A stretch of DNA of 64,000 nt from Marinospirillum alkaliphilum DSM 21637 (GTDB taxonomy: Bacteria; Pseudomonadota; Gammaproteobacteria; Pseudomonadales; Halomonadaceae), in the NCBI RefSeq assembly GCF_900119735.1, contig NZ_FPJW01000007.1, forward strand, positions 62,001-126,000, given 5' to 3'. How positions within the stretch are numbered: the stretch's first letter is position 1; every line of letters starts with the position of its first letter. This document shows, in pieces, positions 44,612-52,717 of the stretch. The position numbers and the translations under genes are program-made. The notes beneath the pieces were generated by a model. The model did not search any database, was not told where the DNA came from, and saw only the letters and a program-made list of their open reading frames with translations.

Positions 44612-46346
44612 GTTTAAGCAACTCAATCAGTTCATTCAGCGGTACAGGATAGCCAATATAATAACCCTGGCCGACATGGCAACCCGCCTGCTCCAGCAGA
44701 CGACGCTGCAGCGCGGTTTCCACACCCTCAGCAACCACCTGCATACCCAGGCCACGGCCCAGACCAATCACCGCTTCAATGATACTGGCATTGCTGTCTT
44801 CTGATACCAGATCCCGGACAAAGGTCTGATCAATTTTCAGGGTATTGACCGGAAAGTTGCGCAGATAAGCCATGGAGGAATAACCCGTACCAAAGTCATC
44901 AATGGCCAGCTGCACACCCAGTTCACGCAAGCTGCGCATTGTGCTGATGGCTTCATCCACCCGTTCCACTACCATGCTTTCGGTGATTTCCAGCTCGACC
45001 AGGGATGGATCGATACCACTGCGCTCAATGGCCTGTTGCACCAGTTCACTGAGACCCGGCCGCTGAAACTGTCGCATCGAGAGGTTCACAGCAATTTGCA
45101 GCGGATAACCCACTGCCCTGGCAACCTGCACTGCATCACTGAGTGCACGATTCAGGATCCAGCGACCCAGAGGGTTAATCAATCCGGTATCTTCCGCCAG
45201 CGGGATAAATTCACCAGGAGCAATCATGCCTTCTTCCGTTGGCCAGCGTACCAGCGCTTCCATACCGGTGATGCGTCCGGTGGACAACTCCTGCTTGGGC
45301 TGGTAATGCAGCATAAAACCTTCATTAGCCAGGGCATTCCGCATCCAGGCTTCCATACGCACCCGGCGGGCACTACTGATGTTCAGCTCCTCGGAAAAAA
45401 AACGATAACCGCCACGCCCTTCCCGCTTGACCCTTTTTAAAGCCGACTCGGCACACTGCAAGAGGGCATCCTCATCTGCAGCATTATCCGGGTAAACCGC
45501 CAGCCCCAGACTGGCGGAAACATAAATTTCTTCGCCATTCACTTCAAAAGGATCGTCCAGGCATTTCAGCAGGCGTTCTGCCACTATGCCCGCATCATCC
45601 GGTCGCCTTAATTCACTGAGAATAAAAGAAAAATCATCGCCGCCGATGCGGGACAGCAGATCCGCATCCCGTTCCTGACGCTGTTCCTGACGCGCCAGCA
45701 GATCAGTACGGCGAATACCGCCCTGCAAACGCTGGGCAATTTCCACCAGAAGCCGGTCACCCGCTGCAAAACCAAAGGCATCATTAATCAGCTTGAAGCG
45801 GTCAATGTTCAGCAACACCAGACCGGTGCGGGAATTGTGGCGGTTGGAGATATTAAATTCATGGCCCAGACGGTTACGGAACAACACGCGATTAGGTAGG
45901 GCGGTCAAGGGGTCATAGTGGGTCAGACGCTCCAGCTCGGCCTCGCTGCGGTGCTGATCAGACAGGTCGCTGAAAATGGCAAAATAATTTTCTATTCTGC
46001 CCGCATCATCACGCACCACTTCAATGCTCAGGTGTTTGAGGTAGGCAGTGCCATCCGCACGATAGTCCCATACCTCTCCCTCCCAGATATCCTGCTGCTC
46101 CAACTTTTTCCAGAGTGACTGATGCAGCTCGACCTGCCGACGGCCAGCACGTTTTACTGCCGGTGTGTGGCCAATCGCATCGGCCAGAGAAACACCGGTC
46201 ATCTGTTCATAAGCAGCGTTCACATAAATAATGCGCTGCTGACTGTCTGTGACAACCAAGGCATGCTTAACCTTGCTGATCACCGCAGCCAATAGCCTGA
46301 CCTGCAAAGCAGCAGGTAGGTGTCTGGTCGGTGGCATGAATTCCAT
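44589..46346 (-). CDS. PAS-GGDEF-EAL c-di-GMP signalling protein
   Basis: A 585-residue soluble hybrid. A PAS domain covers residues about 15-125, the GGDEF domain about 135-310 and the EAL domain about 330-575. The GGDEF site reads RIGGDDFSF, with Asp replacing the second acid, so cyclase activity is uncertain; an insert (ARQEQRQERDADLLSRI) precedes it. The EAL site is intact (GMEALVRW, LEITES, AIDDFGTGYSS, LKIDQTFV, AEGVET), so phosphodiesterase activity is likely. Its 3' end overlaps the truncated haemoglobin gene. A 24-bp tandem repeat abuts the ribosome binding site. Confidence 0.93.
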   Translation of the reverse strand: MEFMPPTRHLPAALQVRLLAAVISKVKHALVVTDSQQRIIYVNAAYEQMTGVSLADAIGHTPAVKRAGRRQVELHQSLWKKLEQQDIWEGEVWDYRADGTAYLKHLSIEVVRDDAGRIENYFAIFSDLSDQHRSEAELERLTHYDPLTALPNRVLFRNRLGHEFNISNRHNSRTGLVLLNIDRFKLINDAFGFAAGDRLLVEIAQRLQGGIRRTDLLARQEQRQERDADLLSRIGGDDFSFILSELRRPDDAGIVAERLLKCLDDPFEVNGEEIYVSASLGLAVYPDNAADEDALLQCAESALKRVKREGRGGYRFFSEELNISSARRVRMEAWMRNALANEGFMLHYQPKQELSTGRITGMEALVRWPTEEGMIAPGEFIPLAEDTGLINPLGRWILNRALSDAVQVARAVGYPLQIAVNLSMRQFQRPGLSELVQQAIERSGIDPSLVELEITESMVVERVDEAISTMRSLRELGVQLAIDDFGTGYSSMAYLRNFPVNTLKIDQTFVRDLVSEDSNASIIEAVIGLGRGLGMQVVAEGVETALQRRLLEQAGCHVGQGYYIGYPVPLNELIELLKHAKAKNS

Positions 46347-46354
46347 CAGTCTCT

Positions 46355-46426
46355 CCCTGAAATAACAACTGCTGCGCGCCCTGAAATAACAACTGCTGCA
46401 CGCCCTGAGGTAACAACAGCTGTGCG
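46355..46426. repeat. Three tandem 24-bp repeats in the leader of the PAS-GGDEF-EAL gene
   Basis: Copies are at 46355-46378, 46379-46402 and 46403-46426; the first two differ at one base, the third at four. On the minus strand each copy ends TTTCAGGG or similar, so the copy nearest the start provides part of the AGGGAG site. No stop falls within the array in the gene's frame, but no ATG precedes it. Confidence 0.9.
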
Positions 46427-46489
46427 ATGTGACAGCATGCAGACTTGTGCGGCAGTTTATACGCTAAAAGAGCATCTAAGCCACTGTTT

Positions 46490-47392
46490 TCAGGCCTGCC
46501 CCTTTAACTCCTTGCGCAACCGGTCAATCTTTTCATCCTTCTGTTGCCAGAGCTGGTTGATCCACTGCTGGAACATCTCACGGAAGGCTTCATCCTCCTG
46601 ATAATCACCCTGCTTCATGATTTCAGGGATGGGATGTTTCTCAACATCAATAATGACATGCCCCACCTTGCCCGTCAGTAACTCAACAAAGGTTGGTGGC
46701 CGTTCACCCGCATAAACCACGGTGACATCCAGCAACTGATGCAACTGATCACCCATCGCGGAAAGGGTAAAAGCCACCCCGCCGGATTTGGGCTTTAACA
46801 AATAGCGGTAGGGTGACTGCTGGGCCTGGTGTTTGGCTAGAGTAAAACGTGTGCCTTCCAGATAATTGACCAGTGACACCGGGCGACCTTGCAAGCGATC
46901 ACAGGCCTTGCGGGTAATCTCCAGATCCTTGCCACGCAGCGCGGGATTTTTTTCCAGCTGCTGGCGAGAATAACGCCGCATAAAAGGGTATTCCAATGCC
47001 CACCAGGCCAACCCCAGAAAAGGCACCCAAATCAGTTCGCGCTTCAGGAAAAAGGTAAAAAAGGGTGCCTTGCCATGAATCGCTGCCATCAACGCCGGAA
47101 TATCCACCCAGCTCTGATGATTACTGATCACCAGCAAGGACTCCTTGCGACTTAATGCCTGCTGGCCACGAACATCCCAGCGAGTGGGGGTAAGCAAACG
47201 AAAAATGTGCGCATTGATACTGGCCCAGGTTGATGCAATCCAGCGTACCGCCTCAAAGCAGCCACTTTGTACCGGGCGCCAGGGTATGAGCAATTTAATC
47301 AGTGACAACACCAGCATCGGCAGAATACCTGCCAGGGTATTCAGAAACAGCAGGGTTGAGGTTGCCACTCCAGTCAGCAAGGCACGCATCAT
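46490..47392 (-). CDS. yihG: Inner-membrane acyltransferase, YihG-like
   Basis: A 300-residue member of the PlsC acyltransferase superfamily with an N-terminal hydrophobic region (residues about 5-40). The H-x4-D motif NHQSWVD is near residue 88, and LNYLEGTRF-type NYLEGTRFT near 155. Residue pattern follows E. coli YihG, a poorly characterised lysophospholipid acyltransferase. The start 47392 (or 47389) follows AGGA; the upstream TTG is not used. Reaction and substrate are not established. Confidence 0.85.
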   Translation of the reverse strand: MMRALLTGVATSTLLFLNTLAGILPMLVLSLIKLLIPWRPVQSGCFEAVRWIASTWASINAHIFRLLTPTRWDVRGQQALSRKESLLVISNHQSWVDIPALMAAIHGKAPFFTFFLKRELIWVPFLGLAWWALEYPFMRRYSRQQLEKNPALRGKDLEITRKACDRLQGRPVSLVNYLEGTRFTLAKHQAQQSPYRYLLKPKSGGVAFTLSAMGDQLHQLLDVTVVYAGERPPTFVELLTGKVGHVIIDVEKHPIPEIMKQGDYQEDEAFREMFQQWINQLWQQKDEKIDRLRKELKGQA

Positions 47393-47510
47393 CCGATCCT
47401 GATGTGTTTTCTGCAAATTTGGTTAAAGATTTGTTGAGCCATGGGTTTAACCCTACCTCAAATATGTTATTTTAGTTTACCTTGTTTGAAACACTGATGG
47501 TGAAGTTCAC

Positions 47511-47885
47511 ATGGCATCCCTGCAGCAACAGTTGAGTCGTCTGGTCTATTCTACTGAGCAAGGCCAGCTCTGTCCTGCCTGTCGCGAAGCATTGGACGCC
47601 TGTCGCTGTGACGATTTGGCTGACGAAGCCCGCCTGGCAACCCTTGATGGTGTCGTGCGCATCCGCAGGGAAACTGCTGGTCGCAAAGGTAAAGGGGTCA
47701 CCACCATCAGTGGCATTCCATTAAAACGGGAAGCATTAAAACAGCTGGCCGCCGAACTGAAAAAACGCTGCGGCACCGGCGGTGCCCTCAAGGACGATGT
47801 TATTGAAATACAGGGAGATCAGCGCGAAACCCTGAAAGCACTGCTGGAAAGCAAAGGCTTTCGAGTCAAACTCAGTGGCGGATAA
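47511..47885 (+). CDS. yciH: SUI1-family translation factor YciH
   Basis: A 124-residue protein with an N-terminal cysteine cluster (CPACREALDACRC, near residues 21-33) that may bind zinc, and the eIF1/SUI1 domain (GVVRIRRETAGRKGKGVTTI in parts, KKRCGTGGALKDDVIEIQGDQ). YciH influences start-site fidelity under stress in E. coli. GGTGAAG precedes the ATG. It is 9 bases upstream of a PAS-GGDEF-EAL gene and probably co-transcribed with it. Confidence 0.94.
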   Translation: MASLQQQLSRLVYSTEQGQLCPACREALDACRCDDLADEARLATLDGVVRIRRETAGRKGKGVTTISGIPLKREALKQLAAELKKRCGTGGALKDDVIEIQGDQRETLKALLESKGFRVKLSGG

Positions 47886-47894
47886 CAGCCCTTT

Positions 47895-50195
47895 ATGACC
47901 CTGAAAAAACTGTCCAGAACAACAAAAACACTACTCGTTGGACTCATGTTATCCGGCCTGGGTTTTATTCTCACTCAGGCCGCCGGCCAATCCCTGGCAT
48001 CCCAGCTGCCCGCCCGTTTTTTTGAAGAATACGGTGCCGTGATGCTGGTTATAGAACCCTCCAGCGGTCGCATCCGCGAAGCCAATCGTGCTGCTGCCAA
48101 CTTCTATGGCTACAGTATTCAGCAGTTACAACGCATGTCGATTCAGGATATCAATGCACTGGACCCTGCAGATGTAGCGCTTGAGCGGGAGCTGGCCAGA
48201 CGGGAAAACCGCAACTATTTTGTGTTTCCACACCGGCTGGCCAATGGCGAAATCCGTACTGTTGAGGTTTACTCCTGGCCACTGGTAACGGATGACGGCG
48301 AGACCCTGCTGTTTTCAGTGATTCTGGATATCACCGGTAAAAAAATTGCTGAAGCTTCGGTACTGGAGTACAAGGACAGGCTGGAACGCCTGGCAGAAAG
48401 CCGTTATCAACAACTCCTGACAACCCAGAAACTGATCAATCGCATCATGTGGGCCACCCTGCTGATCCAGCTGGTGGTGATTACCCTGCTGATCTGGAAC
48501 ATTCTGATTCGCCGCAAAACCCAGCGCTCACTGCTGGAAAAAACCACCATGCTGGAAGGTCTGCTCAACTCTATTCCGGACCTGATTTTTTTCAAGAACA
48601 AGGCGGGGGTGTACCTGGGATGTAATGCCCAGTTTGCCCGTTATGTCGGCAAAAAACCGCAAGACATCACCGGACAAACCGATTACCAGTTGTTTGATAA
48701 TCGTCAGGCTGGCTACTTCCATAAAACTGACTTGCAAGTACTGGCCGGACAACAGCAGGTTCACACCGAAGAGTGGACCCAGTTTCCGGACGGCTCCGAA
48801 CGTCTGTTGGATAAAATCAAGGCACCGCTGGTCAGCAGTAATAATGAGCTGATCGGAGTACTGGGTGTAAGTCGTGATATCACTGAACGCTATCAGACCG
48901 AGCAGCGCATCAAGTTTCTGGCTTATTTTGATCCGCTGACCAACCTGCCCAACCGCTATTTGTTTCAGGAGCGTTTTGTAGAAACCTGCAACTCTCTGGT
49001 TCGTGGCCAGGCTCTGGCAGCACTGGCCATTCTCGACCTGGATCACTTCAAAAACATCAATGATGCCCTGGGCCACAACAAGGGTGACGAGTTGTTGGTT
49101 GCCATTGCCCGCCGGTTGAACAATCTGTTGCGGGATAACGAGGCCCTGGCTCGTTTTGGTGGTGATGAGTTTGTATTGTTGCTGGTTGAACAGGGTGGAG
49201 ATGCGGACAGCTGTGCAACCCTGATGGACGCCCGCATTCAACAGTTCCAGAACACGCTGGCCCAGCCACTGCGACTGGGCGAAAGTGAATTCCTGTTGGG
49301 CAGCAGCCTGGGTGCCAGCTTTACCACCAGCTTTGATCGCTCGTTTGATGAGCTGTTAAAAGAAGCGGACATTGCCTTGTATGCTGCCAAAGAAGCGGGA
49401 CGCAGCACTTGGCGACGCTTTGTACCAAGCATGCAGGCACGGGTGGAAAGCCGTTTTGAGCTGGAAGGTGAACTACGTAAAGCGCTGGATCTGCAACAAC
49501 TGCGACTTTACCTGCAGCCCAAAACCAACCGTGAAGGGCAGGTTTACGGCACTGAATCCCTGGTGCGCTGGGAACACCCGGAAAAGGGGCTGATACCACC
49601 GGACCGCTTTATCCCGCTGGCCGAAGACACCGGCATGATTCTGCCACTGGGCGAGTGGGTGTTAAAAGAAACCCTGCAACTGATGACTGAATACCCGCAG
49701 CTGAGTTTTGCGGTGAATATCAGTCCGCGCCAGTTCCGTAACCCCGATTTTGTGGCCAGGATCAAAACCCTGATTCAAGAAACCGGTGCCAATCCACAAA
49801 GGTTAACGCTGGAAGTGACCGAGGGGCTGCTGATCACCGATTTCAATCAGTCTTCACGCCGCATGCTTGAACTGCAACAACTGGGTATCAGCTTTTCCAT
49901 TGATGACTTTGGTACCGGTTATTCTTCCTTGTCCTACCTGAAAAAACTGCCGATCAACGAGCTGAAGATTGATCGTTCGTTTGTGAAGGACTTACCGGAA
50001 GATTCCAGCGACGCCCTGCTGGTTGAAACCATGATGGCAGTGGCCAAACACTTGCAACTTTCTGTGGTTGCCGAGGGTGTGGAGACACAGGCCCAGCGCG
50101 ACTATCTCTATTCAGTTGATTGCAACCTGCATCAGGGGTATTTTTACGGCAAACCAGAGCCAGCACGGCAACTTCTTGAGCGCCTAAAACCCTGA
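47895..50195 (+). CDS. Membrane PAS-PAS-GGDEF-EAL c-di-GMP signalling protein
   Basis: A 766-residue protein. A signal anchor is near residues 10-32, a PAS domain (VIEPSSGRIREANRAAANFYGY) follows, then a helix near 195-215, a second PAS domain (about 230-340), GGDEF (intact ARFGGDEFVLLL near 420) and EAL. The EAL reads ESL in TESLVRW, but LEVTEG, SIDDFGTGYSSLS, LKIDRSFV and AEGVET are intact. Both activities are possible. The last TGA is 4 bases from the mscK-like start, so the genes are coupled. Confidence 0.93.
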   Translation: MTLKKLSRTTKTLLVGLMLSGLGFILTQAAGQSLASQLPARFFEEYGAVMLVIEPSSGRIREANRAAANFYGYSIQQLQRMSIQDINALDPADVALERELARRENRNYFVFPHRLANGEIRTVEVYSWPLVTDDGETLLFSVILDITGKKIAEASVLEYKDRLERLAESRYQQLLTTQKLINRIMWATLLIQLVVITLLIWNILIRRKTQRSLLEKTTMLEGLLNSIPDLIFFKNKAGVYLGCNAQFARYVGKKPQDITGQTDYQLFDNRQAGYFHKTDLQVLAGQQQVHTEEWTQFPDGSERLLDKIKAPLVSSNNELIGVLGVSRDITERYQTEQRIKFLAYFDPLTNLPNRYLFQERFVETCNSLVRGQALAALAILDLDHFKNINDALGHNKGDELLVAIARRLNNLLRDNEALARFGGDEFVLLLVEQGGDADSCATLMDARIQQFQNTLAQPLRLGESEFLLGSSLGASFTTSFDRSFDELLKEADIALYAAKEAGRSTWRRFVPSMQARVESRFELEGELRKALDLQQLRLYLQPKTNREGQVYGTESLVRWEHPEKGLIPPDRFIPLAEDTGMILPLGEWVLKETLQLMTEYPQLSFAVNISPRQFRNPDFVARIKTLIQETGANPQRLTLEVTEGLLITDFNQSSRRMLELQQLGISFSIDDFGTGYSSLSYLKKLPINELKIDRSFVKDLPEDSSDALLVETMMAVAKHLQLSVVAEGVETQAQRDYLYSVDCNLHQGYFYGKPEPARQLLERLKP

Positions 50196-50199
50196 GGGC

Positions 50200-52647
50200 A
50201 TGATGCCTCGATTTCTTCTGATTCTTCTGCTGCTGTTGATCACAACCCTGCATGCCACAGCAGGCACAACGTCTTATGATTCTGCCTACCAGCAATTCAG
50301 CCAGCACTTGCAGGATGTCCGGCGTCAGCATGAGCAGCTACGCAGCAATGAAGCTGAGCTGCATGAACAACTACAAGCACTGGAAGGCAGCCCGCTGCTT
50401 TATCGGGTGCTGCAACAGCAGCGTTTATCTCTGCCGCAGATAGAAAATGATCCCTTCCTGCCGGATGTGATTGCCCAGATTCGCCTGCAACAATTTGAAG
50501 TGAATCAGGCGTTACGCCAGGCCAGGCGCGAACACCGCCAAGAGCCACAGCTGGAAGCGGATCAACAGCGACTGCAGTTATTGCTGAATCTGCTGGTGGA
50601 GCTGCAGCAGGAACAGCGTGAACTGTTAAACACCAGCAACCGGTTGAACCAGGTACTGGATGAACGCCTGTTCTGGGTTAACAGCAGCCCACCCGTCAAT
50701 AGCCAGTGGTTTTTGCTGCTACCACAACGCCTTACTCAACAGTTCCAGTCATTCAGTACTGGGGCGTTATTACCAACACCCGAACAATTATCTTCCAGCT
50801 TCTGGCGAACCCTGTTGTTGATGCTGCTGGCCGTAGTGCTCTGGTGGTTGCGTCAACACATCGAAAGACACCTGGCGACTTGCAACCAGCAGTTGGAAGG
50901 TTTCCAGGCCGCGCATCAAGCATGCAACCTGGAAGGCAACTGTGCACCACCGCCACCTGCACCCTGGTTAACACCAGTCAGCCTGTTGTTAACAGGCTTG
51001 TTGTGTCTGCCTCGCCCCCTGTTGTTATTAAGTGCTGCCAGCTTGTTAAGCAACCCGGACAGTGATCTGATCAATCCTGCGGCAGGCTTGGCTGCTCTGG
51101 CTCTGAGTGGCTTTATGCTGCTATTCATGCACCGGGTACTCACGTCTGCCCGAATTGCTGAACTCCACTTCGCCTGGCCGGAAACCACGCGCCAGCGCCT
51201 TTTGAGTTTTGTGCGTCATCTGGCCTGGGTGTTGCTGCCCGCCAGCTTTATCCTGGCACTGGCAGAACAACAAACGCTTTCCTTGCCTGCCGACGTGCTG
51301 GGTGTGCTGGTGTTGTTATGCAGTGGCCTGGCGCTCTGCTGGCTGTTTGCCCGACTCATGTGGCAAACCCCACCCTTGTATAACTCGCTGTTACTGCACT
51401 GGACCATTACCGGACTCCTGATTCTGATGCCACTGTTGCTGGTGGTGATCACAGCCATGGGTTATTACTTTGCCGGTCTGAAATTGACCAGTCGTTTGTT
51501 GATCAGCCTCTATGTGGTGGTTGGCTGGGTGGTCACTGAAACCAGTGTGTACCGCATGATTCTGTTGGCCACTGAACGCATTCGCCACCAACGCGAACAA
51601 GAACATCAATTACTGGTGGTTGAAGCTTCCGGAGAAGAGCTGGCTGATGTAAAACCCCTGCCACGACTGGAAGTTGAACAGATTTACCAGCAATCCATGC
51701 GTCTGGCGCGCTTCCTGCTGCTGCTCGGGTTTGGTGGTCTCTTGTGGTGGGTCTGGTCCGATTTGCTGACCGCCTTCCGTTATCTGGATACCCTGGTCCT
51801 GTGGCAATACTCCAGCGGGGATAGCCTGCAACCGATTAGCCTGGCAGATTTTCTGGCAGCAACCTTTATTCTCGGTTTTGCACTGTTTCTTGCCGCCAAC
51901 CTGCCTGGTCTGCTGGAAATTCTGGTGTTGTCCCGCCTGCAGTTACAGCAAGGTAGTGCTTACGCCATCACCACCCTGTTGAATTACGCCATCACCGCCA
52001 CAGGTCTGGTGATGATGCTGTCCGCCCTGGGGGTCAGTTGGGACAAGCTGCAATGGCTGGTTGCCGCGCTAACCGTCGGACTGGGGTTTGGTCTACAGGA
52101 GATTTTTGCCAACTTTGTGTCTGGCCTGATCCTGTTGTTTGAACGTCCGGTGCGTATTGGTGACGTGGTCACCCTGGGCAACCTGTCTGGACGGGTACGC
52201 CAAATCCGCATCCGCGCCACCACCATTACCGATTTTGATCGCAAAGACATCATTGTTCCCAACAAGAACTTTATCACCGGGCAGTTGATCAACTGGTCAC
52301 TGACCGATACCGTCACCCGTGTGATCGTGAAAGTAGGTGTGGCTTATGGCTCGGATCTGGATAAAACCCGTGAAATCCTGCTGGCCGCCGCCGAAGCCAA
52401 CCCTCGAGTGCTTGAAGATCCCAAACCCCAGGTGCTCTTCCTGAACTTCGGTGACAGCACCCTGGATCATGAACTGCGCATTCACGTCAAAGAGCTGAGT
52501 GACCGTAACCCATCAATCGATGAGATCAACCGCTACATTGATCAGCGCTTCCGTGAAGAAGGCATTGAAATTGCCTTCCGCCAACTGGATATCCATCTGC
52601 GTAATAGTGAAGGGGTGGAAAAGCTGGTGCAGACCCGAATGGGATAA
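50200..52647 (+). CDS. MscK/KefA-like mechanosensitive channel
   Basis: An 815-residue protein. A signal peptide (residues 1-20), a helical periplasmic domain rich in glutamine (about 25-175), multiple membrane helices from about 190 to 620, and a C-terminal MscS pore and cytoplasmic domain. The MscS hallmark is VGLGFGLQEIFANFVSGLILLFERPVRIGD (read in parts) near residue 625-655, followed by GRVRQIRIRATTI and VPNKNFITGQLINW. Opens under membrane tension to protect from hypo-osmotic shock. It overlaps the regulation of two flanking c-di-GMP genes. Confidence 0.92.
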   Translation: MMPRFLLILLLLLITTLHATAGTTSYDSAYQQFSQHLQDVRRQHEQLRSNEAELHEQLQALEGSPLLYRVLQQQRLSLPQIENDPFLPDVIAQIRLQQFEVNQALRQARREHRQEPQLEADQQRLQLLLNLLVELQQEQRELLNTSNRLNQVLDERLFWVNSSPPVNSQWFLLLPQRLTQQFQSFSTGALLPTPEQLSSSFWRTLLLMLLAVVLWWLRQHIERHLATCNQQLEGFQAAHQACNLEGNCAPPPPAPWLTPVSLLLTGLLCLPRPLLLLSAASLLSNPDSDLINPAAGLAALALSGFMLLFMHRVLTSARIAELHFAWPETTRQRLLSFVRHLAWVLLPASFILALAEQQTLSLPADVLGVLVLLCSGLALCWLFARLMWQTPPLYNSLLLHWTITGLLILMPLLLVVITAMGYYFAGLKLTSRLLISLYVVVGWVVTETSVYRMILLATERIRHQREQEHQLLVVEASGEELADVKPLPRLEVEQIYQQSMRLARFLLLLGFGGLLWWVWSDLLTAFRYLDTLVLWQYSSGDSLQPISLADFLAATFILGFALFLAANLPGLLEILVLSRLQLQQGSAYAITTLLNYAITATGLVMMLSALGVSWDKLQWLVAALTVGLGFGLQEIFANFVSGLILLFERPVRIGDVVTLGNLSGRVRQIRIRATTITDFDRKDIIVPNKNFITGQLINWSLTDTVTRVIVKVGVAYGSDLDKTREILLAAAEANPRVLEDPKPQVLFLNFGDSTLDHELRIHVKELSDRNPSIDEINRYIDQRFREEGIEIAFRQLDIHLRNSEGVEKLVQTRMG

Positions 52648-52717
52648 ATCCTGTTAAGGTAGCTATACTGGTAATCCACAGTAAGATCAGGGTCATTACA
52701 CAAGGAGCAGAGGCAGC

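Noticed and set aside
47443-47453. Short palindrome GGGTTTAACCC between yihG and yciH
   Set aside because: Only 5-base arms, likely to occur by chance in a window of this size, and no second copy seen near similar genes.
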